Under the pieces are notes generated by a model that worked only from the letters and a program-made list of their open reading frames with translations, was not told where the DNA came from and did not search any database. DNA of 64,000 nucleotides from Armatimonadetes bacterium Uphvl-Ar2 (GTDB lineage: Bacteria > Armatimonadota > Fimbriimonadia > Fimbriimonadales > Fimbriimonadaceae): positions 434,001-498,000 of the forward strand of contig CP021424.1 of assembly GCA_002162095.1 (NCBI GenBank), in the 5' to 3' direction. Made by a program: the position numbers and the translations under genes. Positions 52,942-62,200 of the stretch are shown in pieces (position 1 is the stretch's first letter; every line of letters starts with the position of its first letter).

Positions 52942-54192
52942 TCATGGACATGAAATCGGAGAACTGTTAATCAGCGGGTCGTAGGTTCGAGTCCTACTGC
53001 GGCAGCCACTTTTTAGGTTCAAATCCGAGCCAAACGCCAAACTCCCTTTTCTCGAAAGTAGCAGAGAAAGTAGCAGAGCCGGTGATCGACGATAAACATC
53101 CACGAGCAATCGCGGTCCTGTCGGTAACCCCTGCTCTTGTTCTCGAGACGGTCTGCTAACGAGCGACTTCTTCATTTTAAGTGCGTCCGACGCCTGAATG
53201 AGAGCGTCACGAACATCAGCAAGCGCCGGTGAACATCGGTGGACGGACATGAGGACCCCTGAATCGCGCTTTTTCAGCATTCTCTTCATCCACAGAAGGT
53301 CATCCATGGTATGGAGTGCGCGCGGACCAAAAGCGTCGAGGCCAACTTCAAGGAATGACGTCAAGCAATCTGCCAAGCACTCCTGCAGGTCAGTCGCTGG
53401 GCGCAGGATCGACTCAGGAGCTAAACGGCACCAACGCAAACGTTTGCTCCAAAACTCAGTGGCTTCCGCCTGCAATCGTCCAACGATGTCATCGACCTGG
53501 AGCAGTGTCGCATCCCTCTGGTACCGATAGCGCAGCGCCGAGCGACGGTACCGGGCTTCAATTCGGAGATGTTGTTTCTGATTTTCTGGGTTCTCTTTGA
53601 GGTAAGCGATACCGGAGACGGAGGATGGACGCTTCCCTCTGAAGTCGTGGGTGTAGACGCCCTTTGCATGCCGCCTGGGCTGCCTTAGCGACTCAAGCGT
53701 GATGCCCTGCTCGATCAAGTTGAGGTCGTCCGAGGTCGCTGGCAATCTGGTCTGTGCAGCCAAGTCGATCCTTGAGATCAGAGCAGTCCTCAGCCAGTCG
53801 CGCTTCAAGTCGGGAATCTGGCGCCGAACTTCTGAGTTGATGACTTCAAGGACCTCCTTCAACTGACTTGGTGCGCATGGTTCAAAGTTGTCGCCACGAA
53901 ATAGCTTCGGCGCATTGACGCGTATCACCAACCAGGGTAGGCCGGAGCTTGTCTTGTAGATACGTAGTTGAATTCCTGGGGCAGGTTTCAGCACAGGCAG
54001 TGTTGTACGCGGCCCGAGGCAGTAGAACACGTGGAGGGTATCGAGCCCCCACTCCAAGCACGATGCCTCGCCTCCTCCATCAAGACTCGGTCGCGAATGG
54101 GAGGACGCCGAGCATTGACGAGAGGCCAGAGCCTGAGAACGAGGCATCAAGAGTCTCTCCCGTCTTGCTTTGCTGTCTTCAATCATTTGCAC
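52942..54192 (-). CDS. Gene II/X-like (filamentous phage type) replication protein
   Basis: About 416 residues; the true start may be 54147. After a low-complexity N-terminus the pattern LDTLHVFYCLG, RVNAPKLFRGDNFEP, LISRIDLAAQTRL, GKRPSSVSGIAYLKE and LRIEARYRRSALRYRY fits phage/plasmid replication proteins of the gene II/X (RstA-like) family, which nick the origin for rolling-circle replication. The last 25-30 codons run through attR (SRTRTYDPLINS is a reverse-read tRNA), so the natural C-terminus has been replaced by the island junction. Confidence 0.55.
   Translation of the reverse strand: MQMIEDSKARRERLLMPRSQALASRQCSASSHSRPSLDGGGEASCLEWGLDTLHVFYCLGPRTTLPVLKPAPGIQLRIYKTSSGLPWLVIRVNAPKLFRGDNFEPCAPSQLKEVLEVINSEVRRQIPDLKRDWLRTALISRIDLAAQTRLPATSDDLNLIEQGITLESLRQPRRHAKGVYTHDFRGKRPSSVSGIAYLKENPENQKQHLRIEARYRRSALRYRYQRDATLLQVDDIVGRLQAEATEFWSKRLRWCRLAPESILRPATDLQECLADCLTSFLEVGLDAFGPRALHTMDDLLWMKRMLKKRDSGVLMSVHRCSPALADVRDALIQASDALKMKKSLVSRPSREQEQGLPTGPRLLVDVYRRSPALLLSLLLSRKGSLAFGSDLNLKSGCRSRTRTYDPLINSSPISCP
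52963..53026 (+). repeat. attR: second copy of the 64-bp tRNA-Asn repeat
   Basis: Identical to 29924-29987. It contains the tRNA 3' half from the anticodon loop to CCA but no 5' half, so it is not a functional tRNA. Confidence 0.97.
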
Positions 54193-54369
54193 GAGGGAAT
54201 CTGGTGCAGACTGCGAACACTGATGGAATCCAATTGGCCGTAGCCATACGTGCCGGGCATGCGCCGGTTGACTTCGGATTGAGAGGTGTGCATCGCAGCC
54301 TGCAGTCGGTCTGACTGGGTTCAGCCAGGGTCAGGTCAGATCTTGCCACTGTTGCCGACATCAGCTGGC

Positions 54370-54561
54370 CTACATTTTCCCTTCACCTCGGATAGACCTC
54401 TCGATCTTGGCATCCAGATCTTCACGGCGAAACCGATTGCGCCGATCAAATTTGACGACGGGAATGTCGCCGCAGGCCACATACTTGTTCAAGGCCGTGC
54501 GGCTGATGTTGAGATACTGTCTCGCTTCCTCGGTTGACAGAAGTTTCTGTTGACTTTGCAT
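54370..54561 (-). CDS. Small HTH (excisionase/AlpA-like) protein
   Basis: 63 residues from ATG 54561. LLSTEEARQYLNISRTALNKYVACGDIP and VVKFDRRNRFRREDL form an HTH_17 DNA-binding domain. It lies upstream of the Rep gene on the same strand and probably regulates it or acts as an excisionase. Confidence 0.78.
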   Translation of the reverse strand: MQSQQKLLSTEEARQYLNISRTALNKYVACGDIPVVKFDRRNRFRREDLDAKIERSIRGEGKM

Positions 54562-55312
54562 GATTTTCGACGAGCACAAGAGGTGCTCAATATATCTATA
54601 CGTGTTGAGCGCATGAGTCCAAGTTTGTGAATGCGATAGCTCGATTACGAGCTTGAAGAGCGCGGTAGTCCCGGGCCTTTGATATGTGCCAGCTGAGATG
54701 AGCAGCGATGGCCCCAAGTGTTCACGAGCAATAAATCGGCAACAGGGCTACAACCGGCCGGCACCCTCATCCGATGATGCCTTCCAATGGAGCCGTGGCC
54801 TCGAATGCTCCTCGCCGCATCCTTCCCGGAGGAATAGCGCACAAACTTCGAAGGTGCGAAATGTACTCAGCGCGCCATTTGGACAATGGCGGACAACAGC
54901 ATCGCCTTCTCGGCTATGCCAAAGTGCGGGCCGCATTGCATGCTTCACGCATCCCAAGGATCCGATAGGTCGGCTGCCATTGGCGTACTGGGAAGGCGGT
55001 GGGAATTCCTAGGCTAGACTCCACTTAGGCTTGCGCCCTGGACGGAGCCATTAGATGGTTTCGCGGTTCACTGGCCAGTCTTGCTCTCCGGTTCCCCTTG
55101 AATTCTGGACGAGGCGTGCCAAGTGCCTCTGGCAATCCTCAGACAACCTACCAAGAGCGCGGCAGTAGCGCAACGCTACTGCCGCCTCTCCAACACAACC
55201 AACGCTGGTCCGGCTTGTCGTTGCCTTTTTTCTCCCGGCAGCGACCATTGCCCTGACCTAGACCAAGCCCACACTCGAAATGTGCCTGATGGCTCTTTGG
55301 ATGGTTAGCCTG
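54562..55312. other. Non-coding stretch between two HTH genes
   Basis: I see no credible gene in these 751 bases; the open frames lack family features, starts or coherent composition. The notable structure is the 12-bp hairpin at 55159. With a rolling-circle Rep gene and two HTH genes around it, this could be a replication origin or the remains of lost phage genes. Confidence 0.5.
55159..55185. repeat. Perfect 12-bp hairpin with 3-base loop
   Basis: GCGGCAGTAGCG, loop CAA, CGCTACTGCCGC. The stem is perfect and GC-rich, with no T run on either strand (CTCTCC follows). Rolling-circle origins often have such a nicking hairpin, and a gene II/X-like Rep lies about 1 kb away. A factor-dependent terminator is the alternative. 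Confidence 0.7.
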
Positions 55313-55549
55313 TCATGAGCATGGGGTGCCTCCATTTGATTTGGGCGGGAGCATGCACTTGGCGATGAATGTCTCGACATCCTCCACAGGGTAGAGGTTC
55401 TTGCGGCCGAGTTTCCTGGGCGAAAGTAATCCCTGCTTGGCATATTCATAGAGGCTAGACCGACTGATGCGCAGTCGATCTAGCACTTCCTTGGTCGTCA
55501 GAAATCGCGGCTGGGCCGCATTTTCGGGTGTGGAGTTGTTTACACTCAC
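55313..55549 (-). CDS. Small HTH protein, excisionase-like
   Basis: A 78-residue HTH_17 protein: FLTTKEVLDRLRISRSSLYEYAKQG and RKLGRKNLYPVEDVETFI. It is related in type to the other two small HTH proteins (31029 and 54370) but not a copy of either. The regulated gene is unknown. Confidence 0.8.
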   Translation of the reverse strand: MSVNNSTPENAAQPRFLTTKEVLDRLRISRSSLYEYAKQGLLSPRKLGRKNLYPVEDVETFIAKCMLPPKSNGGTPCS

Positions 55550-55673
55550 ACAAACATATACGACACGAGCTCAAGAGTGCCCGTTTGAACACTAACAGCC
55601 AGTCCTGCACAAAGGCACGAGCAGCGTATAGACCTTAAATTCACTGCGCCAAGCAGACGAATACGAACTCAGC

Positions 55674-56627
55674 TCATGGCAGCGACCGAACAATCGGGCG
55701 CAAGACTCGATCCATGACCACCAGCCGTTGTTCGAGCCACCCAAGGTACTCGTTCCAACGATGCTCGTCCTCAATCGGCGCGTCGGGATACCAGGAGGCT
55801 ATCCGACAAGCTAATGCGTCAGGAAGTTCTTGCCAATCGAGCTCGAAACCAAGTTGCTGTTCAATGTGTTGTCGCTGACCAACGAGGTGCGCAAACCTCG
55901 CCTTCGCCTCCACTCCCACGATGAAAAGCTCAACACTTAGCCGATCGTCTCGCGTGTTGGCCGTGGTGTTCAGCCCGAAGCCGGATCGCCCAATGGAATT
56001 GTTCAGCCAGTGCCGCGGACGAGGTGCTTGCGGTCTGATATGAGGCGCATTCTTGGCCAGGCGCTCGGTCAATGCCGTCCAGAAGCGGAGTTGAAGCTGT
56101 TTCGTTGGAGATGCCGAAGCCGCGGCCCTTGCTTGCTCCCGTCCAGCTTTTGCCCAGTTGTCCGGCTTCACCACAACCTCAAACTTAGGCGCAAGAGGCG
56201 AATCGCCAATGCGCCATAACTCAACTTGCACTCCAAAGAAGCTCAGGTCGTCGGTCGTATTCTCGTTCAGGAACCTCAAGGCCGCGAGGTGCTCCGGCCG
56301 GAAGGACTCGGCGACCCAGATCACCTTGCGCGCGCCAACTCCCGCGGCGTAAGCGATGATTTGCCCAAGGTGCTTGTGGTCCGTCTCGGCGAGCTGATTC
56401 TCAATGATCACCTGCTCATCGCCATTGGTACAGAGGATGTCGAGCTTAAAGTCACCCACCAAGTGTTCCGTCGCGACGGCTTCAAGCTCGCTTAAGCCCA
56501 AGGCTTCTGCGAGGGAGTCCAGATTGTCCGCCTCCGCCAGCCAGGGGGTGAAGTCTCCGGCTTCGTGCTTCCATGCCTCTCGCAGCGGCACGCGTACAAG
56601 CTTGCTTAGGTCAATCCTTGTTCTCAT
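55674..56627 (-). CDS. DUF4268 family, PD-(D/E)XK nuclease-like protein
   Basis: A 317-residue protein. The N-terminal half has a nuclease-like core: VGDFKLDILC, EQVIIENQLAETDHKHLGQIIAYAAG (D...ExQ pattern) and KVIWVAESFRPEH. The C-terminal half (from about 155) matches DUF4268. It lies 32 bases after drmC on the same strand, so it may be the last gene of the DISARM operon, where it would be a non-canonical member. Confidence 0.82.
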   Translation of the reverse strand: MRTRIDLSKLVRVPLREAWKHEAGDFTPWLAEADNLDSLAEALGLSELEAVATEHLVGDFKLDILCTNGDEQVIIENQLAETDHKHLGQIIAYAAGVGARKVIWVAESFRPEHLAALRFLNENTTDDLSFFGVQVELWRIGDSPLAPKFEVVVKPDNWAKAGREQARAAASASPTKQLQLRFWTALTERLAKNAPHIRPQAPRPRHWLNNSIGRSGFGLNTTANTRDDRLSVELFIVGVEAKARFAHLVGQRQHIEQQLGFELDWQELPDALACRIASWYPDAPIEDEHRWNEYLGWLEQRLVVMDRVLRPIVRSLP

Positions 56628-56659
56628 CGCAGGTCATCCATCTTGGCCAACACAGGCAA

Positions 56660-57364
56660 CTAAACACAATGGGATGACTGTATCCAGAGTTGCTCAAACA
56701 TTGCCACTAGCGACTTGACTGCCGCCGGGTTGGACACTAAGCAACCCACCTCCACGTTACGCGTGATTGCTCGACCGGTCATGTTAGCGCTTGTGATAAG
56801 CGCAGTGTCATCGGAAATGAGAAACTTCGCGTGAAGAGATTTTTCGATGTTGGATTCGCCGCCCCAGTAACGAATATTCTCCTGGCCGATGATCGAGCTA
56901 AGACTCTCGACTGTGCTCGACGACGATTTCGCTCGTCCAGCAACATTGTCCAGGAGGACTCGGATCGACACTCCCCGAGCTTGCGCTGCAGAGAACAGGG
57001 GAAGAAGCTCATCGAGATACACAAGTACATATGAGCATATTGAGAGGCTGCTTTCCGAGCGACCAATTAGTTCGGCAAGTACGCCCGCGGTCTGCCGCCC
57101 ATCACTTGTGAATGGAGCTGAGATCACTAGCTTGAAGTCACCGCTCTCCTGATTGGATAGCATCCCCACGGCCACCCCGCGCGCAAAGTCAAATCCACCC
57201 TTGCGGCACTCGTTCACCAAGCTTCGAAGAGTCGTGCGATCCGCTAAGTTGAGGGCTGATTCCGAAAGCGCTTGCAAAGATTCGTTGCCGTCCACCGCTG
57301 CGCTAACAGCCTTCAAGACAGACGGCGACGCGCCAGATAAGAGATGAACGATCCTTTCGCTCAA
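56660..57364 (-). CDS. drmC: DISARM protein DrmC (phospholipase D-like)
   Basis: A 234-residue PLD-fold protein starting at TTG, overlapping the drmB stop by four bases. The HKD-type site is KSLHAKFLISDD (about residues 174-185), followed by ITSANMTGRA. DrmC is the PLD member of DISARM; in reported systems it is not always required for defence. Confidence 0.9.
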   Translation of the reverse strand: MSERIVHLLSGASPSVLKAVSAAVDGNESLQALSESALNLADRTTLRSLVNECRKGGFDFARGVAVGMLSNQESGDFKLVISAPFTSDGRQTAGVLAELIGRSESSLSICSYVLVYLDELLPLFSAAQARGVSIRVLLDNVAGRAKSSSSTVESLSSIIGQENIRYWGGESNIEKSLHAKFLISDDTALITSANMTGRAITRNVEVGCLVSNPAAVKSLVAMFEQLWIQSSHCV

Positions 57365-59241
57365 CGCAGATCACCGAAAAAAGCGAGACCAGATGCTCCC
57401 AGAGTGTCCACAAGAAACGCGCGATCCAAGAACTGATTGGCACGCTCACAAGATGTTTCAGCAAGGAATCCACAAGAGTGACATGCGGCGCCATGAAGCT
57501 TTGACTCGTTCTCGATCTCTCGATGGGAGCAGATCGGGTCGGATGAGCATATGCGTGCTCTTTCCAACCCTGACCTGAGAATCGGTTCAAACGCTTTTGG
57601 TCTTCCAAGCGCCACCAATCCACCAAGAGTGCCCTCGGAATCAGGACTCGCTGTGTAGATCAGGATTCCTGCCATCGATTCTGCTCCGTCACCAGAGTCT
57701 CGACAGTAGATTCGCTCTTTGAGGCTTGTGCTTGAATAACCACATATGATAGCGAGCTCACGCAAGAGAACGTGTGATAGTGTATGCAGAGCAATATAAC
57801 GTGCTGGCGGGAAGTCAGTTCTTATCCATGGTCTCTCACTTCTGAACGCGTCGAAGGCGACGCGGAGCGCCGTCATTCTTTGTCTGACCTCAGGCGACCC
57901 CTCCCACTTTCGGAGCCGCGATTCGGACAATCGAAAGAAAACGCCCTCACCCTTGTTCTCCGCACCTGGCACCCATGTGGTCGTACCAGGCATTAGCGGC
58001 GCGAGCCGATCTGGATCGACAGAATCGAAATCGGATAGATCGCCAGCCGACTCCACGCGAGTGAATCCTACGAGGGCACTGAACTCGGTAAGCCGAGTCA
58101 CTAGCGCAATGGAGTCAAAGTAGGGCTGAAGAGCTGGGCCAAGCTCACCGACTCTCTCTGCGGCAAGCCGCGTGCTCTCGACCGCAGGATCAAGGGATGC
58201 TAGAAGTCGATACTCCTCTTCTCGCAGCTCAGCCAGCCGCTTCACGGGTTCTCCCACTCTGGCCCGTTCCAACGCTGCGAATAGTTCCTCAGCAGTCGTC
58301 TCTTCCAGCTCCTTGATGCCACCGAACTCGATCAGACTCTCGGCTTTATCAACGGTGGTGACCTTCTCCATCCGATCCCAATGCTGCTTGACCAGTGCAT
58401 CCAGATCGGTGATGGTGTGCTGCTCAGGAAGTGCCAGTACAGATACCGTCAACGGAAAGTATAGATTTGATGCACCGAGAAGGATTGCCTCGGGGGTCTC
58501 GGTGCACTTCTCCTTCGTTCCCAGGTGCAAGTGTTTTCCAGAACAGCCAGGAATGCAAAGGTCTGCGTCTCTTTTGCCGAATGCATCGGCAAGCGGTCGG
58601 AAAGCCTCACATTCCAGGCAACGAACCTGAACTTCCGAGGCTTCGCCCGTCACACCTTCGTCTGTGAGTACCAAGCCTGGTCTATAATCTCGACCCTGCT
58701 TTGGGTTCTTCGGCTGCCGTGGGCACGGATTGCCACGATGACAAAACTCAAACCAGGGAAACTCGTCTATGTGACCCCGTTTGCAAGTCACGAGAAAGCG
58801 GACGGGAACGGCCGCAGGCAGATTCCGCTCGGCCATTGATCTCTGATTTGGGCATCCTTTGTGAATGTACTTAATCTTATCGATTTGGAAAGGCGGAAAC
58901 TCCAGAGCGAACATCCCACTGTTCGCAGTCCCGATTGCGTTGCATAGCGGACAACGGAGCCATCGCGGAAACACCGAAACAGGCACTCCGCTTGGGTCGA
59001 CTTTCTTGAATTCGGGTTCCTCGGAGTTCTTCTCGGGAGCCGAGCGAATCTTGGCAACCTCAGGAAGTTTGGCTCGCACTGCACTCAAGAGCCTTGGCTC
59101 GACGATCTCTGCACAGGCCCCAGGGGACCACTGGTGCAACCCTCGAACCAGAACAGAGATGTGAGGGAGGTCGATCATTGAACCAACCCCGAACATGGTC
59201 ACTAGCTGACCTTGTCTGATTTCCCCTACAACTTCCTTCAT
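57361..59241 (-). CDS. drmB: DISARM protein DrmB (DUF1998)
   Basis: A 626-residue protein. It begins EVVGEIRQGQLVTMFGVGSMIDLP, characteristic of DrmB, and contains several zinc-binding Cys groups (RCPLCNAIG, TCKRGHIDEFPWF, RCLECEAF, CIPGCSGKHLHLG). The C-terminal DUF1998 region (from about 480) has TLSHVLLRELAIICGYSS, ILIYTASPDSEGTLGGLV and CHSCGFLAETSCERANQFLDR. DrmB partners DrmA in a DNA-binding complex that blocks incoming phage DNA. It shares one base with the drmA stop. Confidence 0.94.
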   Translation of the reverse strand: MKEVVGEIRQGQLVTMFGVGSMIDLPHISVLVRGLHQWSPGACAEIVEPRLLSAVRAKLPEVAKIRSAPEKNSEEPEFKKVDPSGVPVSVFPRWLRCPLCNAIGTANSGMFALEFPPFQIDKIKYIHKGCPNQRSMAERNLPAAVPVRFLVTCKRGHIDEFPWFEFCHRGNPCPRQPKNPKQGRDYRPGLVLTDEGVTGEASEVQVRCLECEAFRPLADAFGKRDADLCIPGCSGKHLHLGTKEKCTETPEAILLGASNLYFPLTVSVLALPEQHTITDLDALVKQHWDRMEKVTTVDKAESLIEFGGIKELEETTAEELFAALERARVGEPVKRLAELREEEYRLLASLDPAVESTRLAAERVGELGPALQPYFDSIALVTRLTEFSALVGFTRVESAGDLSDFDSVDPDRLAPLMPGTTTWVPGAENKGEGVFFRLSESRLRKWEGSPEVRQRMTALRVAFDAFRSERPWIRTDFPPARYIALHTLSHVLLRELAIICGYSSTSLKERIYCRDSGDGAESMAGILIYTASPDSEGTLGGLVALGRPKAFEPILRSGLERARICSSDPICSHREIENESKLHGAACHSCGFLAETSCERANQFLDRAFLVDTLGASGLAFFGDLR

Positions 59242-62200
59242 TAGAGTTCCTCCCCGTCCTCATCTGCGAATCCGTCAACCAGCACAAGGTGAGAAGTCTG
59301 CTCCACTCCCCTCAGTGAGTTGAGGCATGTGAAGGTCTTCCACGCGCCATCCTCAGGCCGACTAAGAAGCGGAACACGTGTCCCATCATTATCTCGGTAG
59401 CGTATGCCGTTGCCAAGCTGGAGACGCTTTACACACCTGTTAATCCAAGTGTCCTGACGAGTCTCAGCCAGTGAAACCAGCCTCTCAACTTCTTCAGCTT
59501 CGTCGCAACATAGTACGCCACGAGCACGGAGCGCTTCACGCGCTTTGACCAGGGAAATCGTGTTGTTCGGCGCAGTTTCGGCGGAGTTCTCAGCGTTGAG
59601 CTTGAGGTCAGACAATCTGGACATGCCAACGAATACCGCCGAGAGACCGCGATCCACTGCACCAGCCGCGAACGGAGTTACGCTCGGGTTCTCGACATGA
59701 GTGTGATATGCGGCGTGGTAGCCCCGAAAAGCTTCATAGTGAGACACATCGCGCGCTCGGGAGAAGTTGTAAACCGTCAGCACGATTCCTGGCAGCTCGC
59801 GGCCCACACGGCTTGTCGCCTGGATGTACTCTGAGGTGGCCTTGGGCTGTCCAGTTACCACCATGAGGCCGAGGCGAGGAACGTCAACGCCCACTGAAAT
59901 CATGTTGGTGGCGATCAGGGCATCAATCGGCCAGTAAGGTAGCTCCTTCCGCTTATCCAGTTCGAGAGGAACCTTCGTCTCAAGCCTTGAGAGGATCTGG
60001 GGAATGTCCGAGGCGCGCCGACGCGAGGTCATTTCCTCAACAGAAATCCCCGTTCGAATTGCCAATCCCCGAACGTCCATTTGGCGGCAACGCGCTTTGA
60101 CCGAATCTTCGAGTAGTCTACGCATCCCACCTAGTTCACGGAGTGACGCGAAGTAGCCAACCAGCGTCTGCAACTGGTCCGAGTGCTCTGGATAGTTCAT
60201 CTGGAGAGTCCGACCGCTTGACAAAGCCGCCGCATACACCCGAATCAGAGTGCTCTTCAGGCGTCGGCCAAAAGCGCAAACACCGACATAGCGAAGGCCT
60301 GGCGTCTTCTCGCTGACCTCGTGTTCTTTCGCAAAGAACATGTCGGTTGAGTTGATTCCCCGAGCTGGGAATGTTCGAAGTCGACGCGCAAATAGGCGTT
60401 GCACCTGGAGGTGCGCTCTCTTGATCGTCGCCGTTGAGAGAACCACCTTGGGGCGAACGAGCTTGCCATTCACAGTCCATGAACACAGCTCGTCGATTGC
60501 GGTCTCGTAGAGACCCATCAACGATCCGAGAGGACCCGTGATGAGGTGAAGCTCGTCCTGAATAATCAGGTCGGGCGGTCGCAAGAATGGGGAGTCCTTC
60601 ACCGCAACCGCAGGCAGACCGTTGATCGCTCGGTGATTGTCTGAATCATGGTCACTGGCAGGACACAAGAATCCATGACGCGGGCAGTAGCGGTCCACCT
60701 TCCCAAATAATGATCCAACCTGCCCGTTCCAGGGCATCTGGGCGAACTTGTCGACCGTAGCGATCACGAGTGACGGAAGCACCCTGTAGAGCTGCTCATC
60801 GACGACGACGATGGGAACGCCCTCACCCTTTGACTTCGCGCGGCCGAATTCACATCGCCCCTTTCCATCGCCGCAATAGAAGATCACTCGCCCTCGGTCT
60901 CGATCCACCTCGACATCGCGTCCGAGTTCAATCTTCGAGCCGCACCACGGACAGGCCGTGATCTGCTTGAGAGTGCCCTTGCCGCCCGCACCTTTATTGC
61001 CTCGTTCCGCTTCGAGGAGGTCAGTAGCCTGCTTGATGCTGTTGGGAGTGGAGGCACTACCCACCCAAAGACCGATCCTAAACGGGGTCTGCCCCCACTT
61101 GGAAGGATTCGACCGCCGCTCGGCTTCACATGCGCAGATCAAGGTGGTAGCCCTCTGGAATTGCTGAAGCGTGAGAAGTCTAAGTGTGTAGCGCATCAAA
61201 ACGGCCACACCGTTCTCGCCATCGTAGCCCTCCACCGATCCCTGAAGGCGTCGCATCGCCAATGTGTAAGCTGTGAGACCAAGATAGGCTTCTGTCTTTC
61301 CGCCACCTGTGGGGAACCAGAGCAGCTCCGCGGTGGGGCCGACCAATGGATCGCCAGAATCCACTCGTTCTGGATGATCGAGTTGTGTCAACGACGGGAG
61401 CGAGCTGAGGATGAACGCGAGCTGGAACATGCGCCAGCTCGGCGGCTCCTCTAGCGAGAACTCCTCGAACTTCAGGGTCGATTTCTCGTCTTGGCGCTTC
61501 AGGGAGGCGTAGAGTCCTCGCAAGCGCTGCAGGTGCATCACACGATTCGCGAATCCGAACGCCTCGTAGGCGACCTGGTCGGTGCAAACAAGTTCGATGC
61601 CCTCCTCCAGGGTCGCAAGCGCCGATCGGCAGCCTTCGACGGCTCGCACCGCCGCCTCTTTGTCACGTCTCGTCTCGATCAACTCAGCAGGATCATCGAT
61701 CTTGGCGACCTCCGCCTCAATCCAATCTGCGTACAGCTTGATTAGCGGGCTGAGCATAGAGCGTAGCTCTTCTTTGGAGGCATGACCAAGCACCTCCATG
61801 CGAGCCTCTGCGCCAGGAATCGGCACGGTCGTGCTCTTGCGGACTTCATACGAGGGCATTGCGTCGGTCCAAATCGCATTCGCTCGCCTCGCATCCAGAG
61901 AATCGACGCACCAGTTGCAAGCCGTACCGTGTCCGATAGCAAACTCGACCTCCTTTCGGAAGAGCAGCTTGAGGTGATCTTCCTGCTGGCGGGTCATCGG
62001 GTCGGCATCGTCGGCCGAGTGGTGCAGGCGCTGATTGACAAAACATGCTCGGCCTGATGTCTCCGCCACCGACATCTCGACTTGGAACAGCCAAGCCTCA
62101 TCGCCCGCGTCCTTGCCATCCTGGGCGTTCTCCAGGAACAGACTTACCGCTCGCTTCCCATCTTGCAGTGCATAGGCGCGGGCACGAAAGATCACGGCGG

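Larger units (their letters stand above)
29924..53026. mobile_element. Integrative genomic island at tRNA-Asn, about 23 kb
   Basis: Perfect 64-bp direct repeats flank the block. It carries a tyrosine integrase at the right end, an excisionase-like HTH gene and a RepA-type replication gene at the left end, and accessory cargo between (AbiE toxin-antitoxin, metal efflux, restriction-like operon). Third codon positions look less GC-rich than in the left core region. No conjugation or capsid genes are visible, so it is a mobilisable or satellite-like island rather than a full ICE or prophage. Confidence 0.92.

Noticed and set aside
52963-53008. A second tRNA-Asn gene
   Set aside because: Only the 3' part from the anticodon loop is present; the 5' acceptor and D-arm are missing.
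54645-55248. Several 60-110 codon frames in the stretch between the HTH genes
   Set aside because: No starts with signals, no motifs, and frames overlap on both strands.
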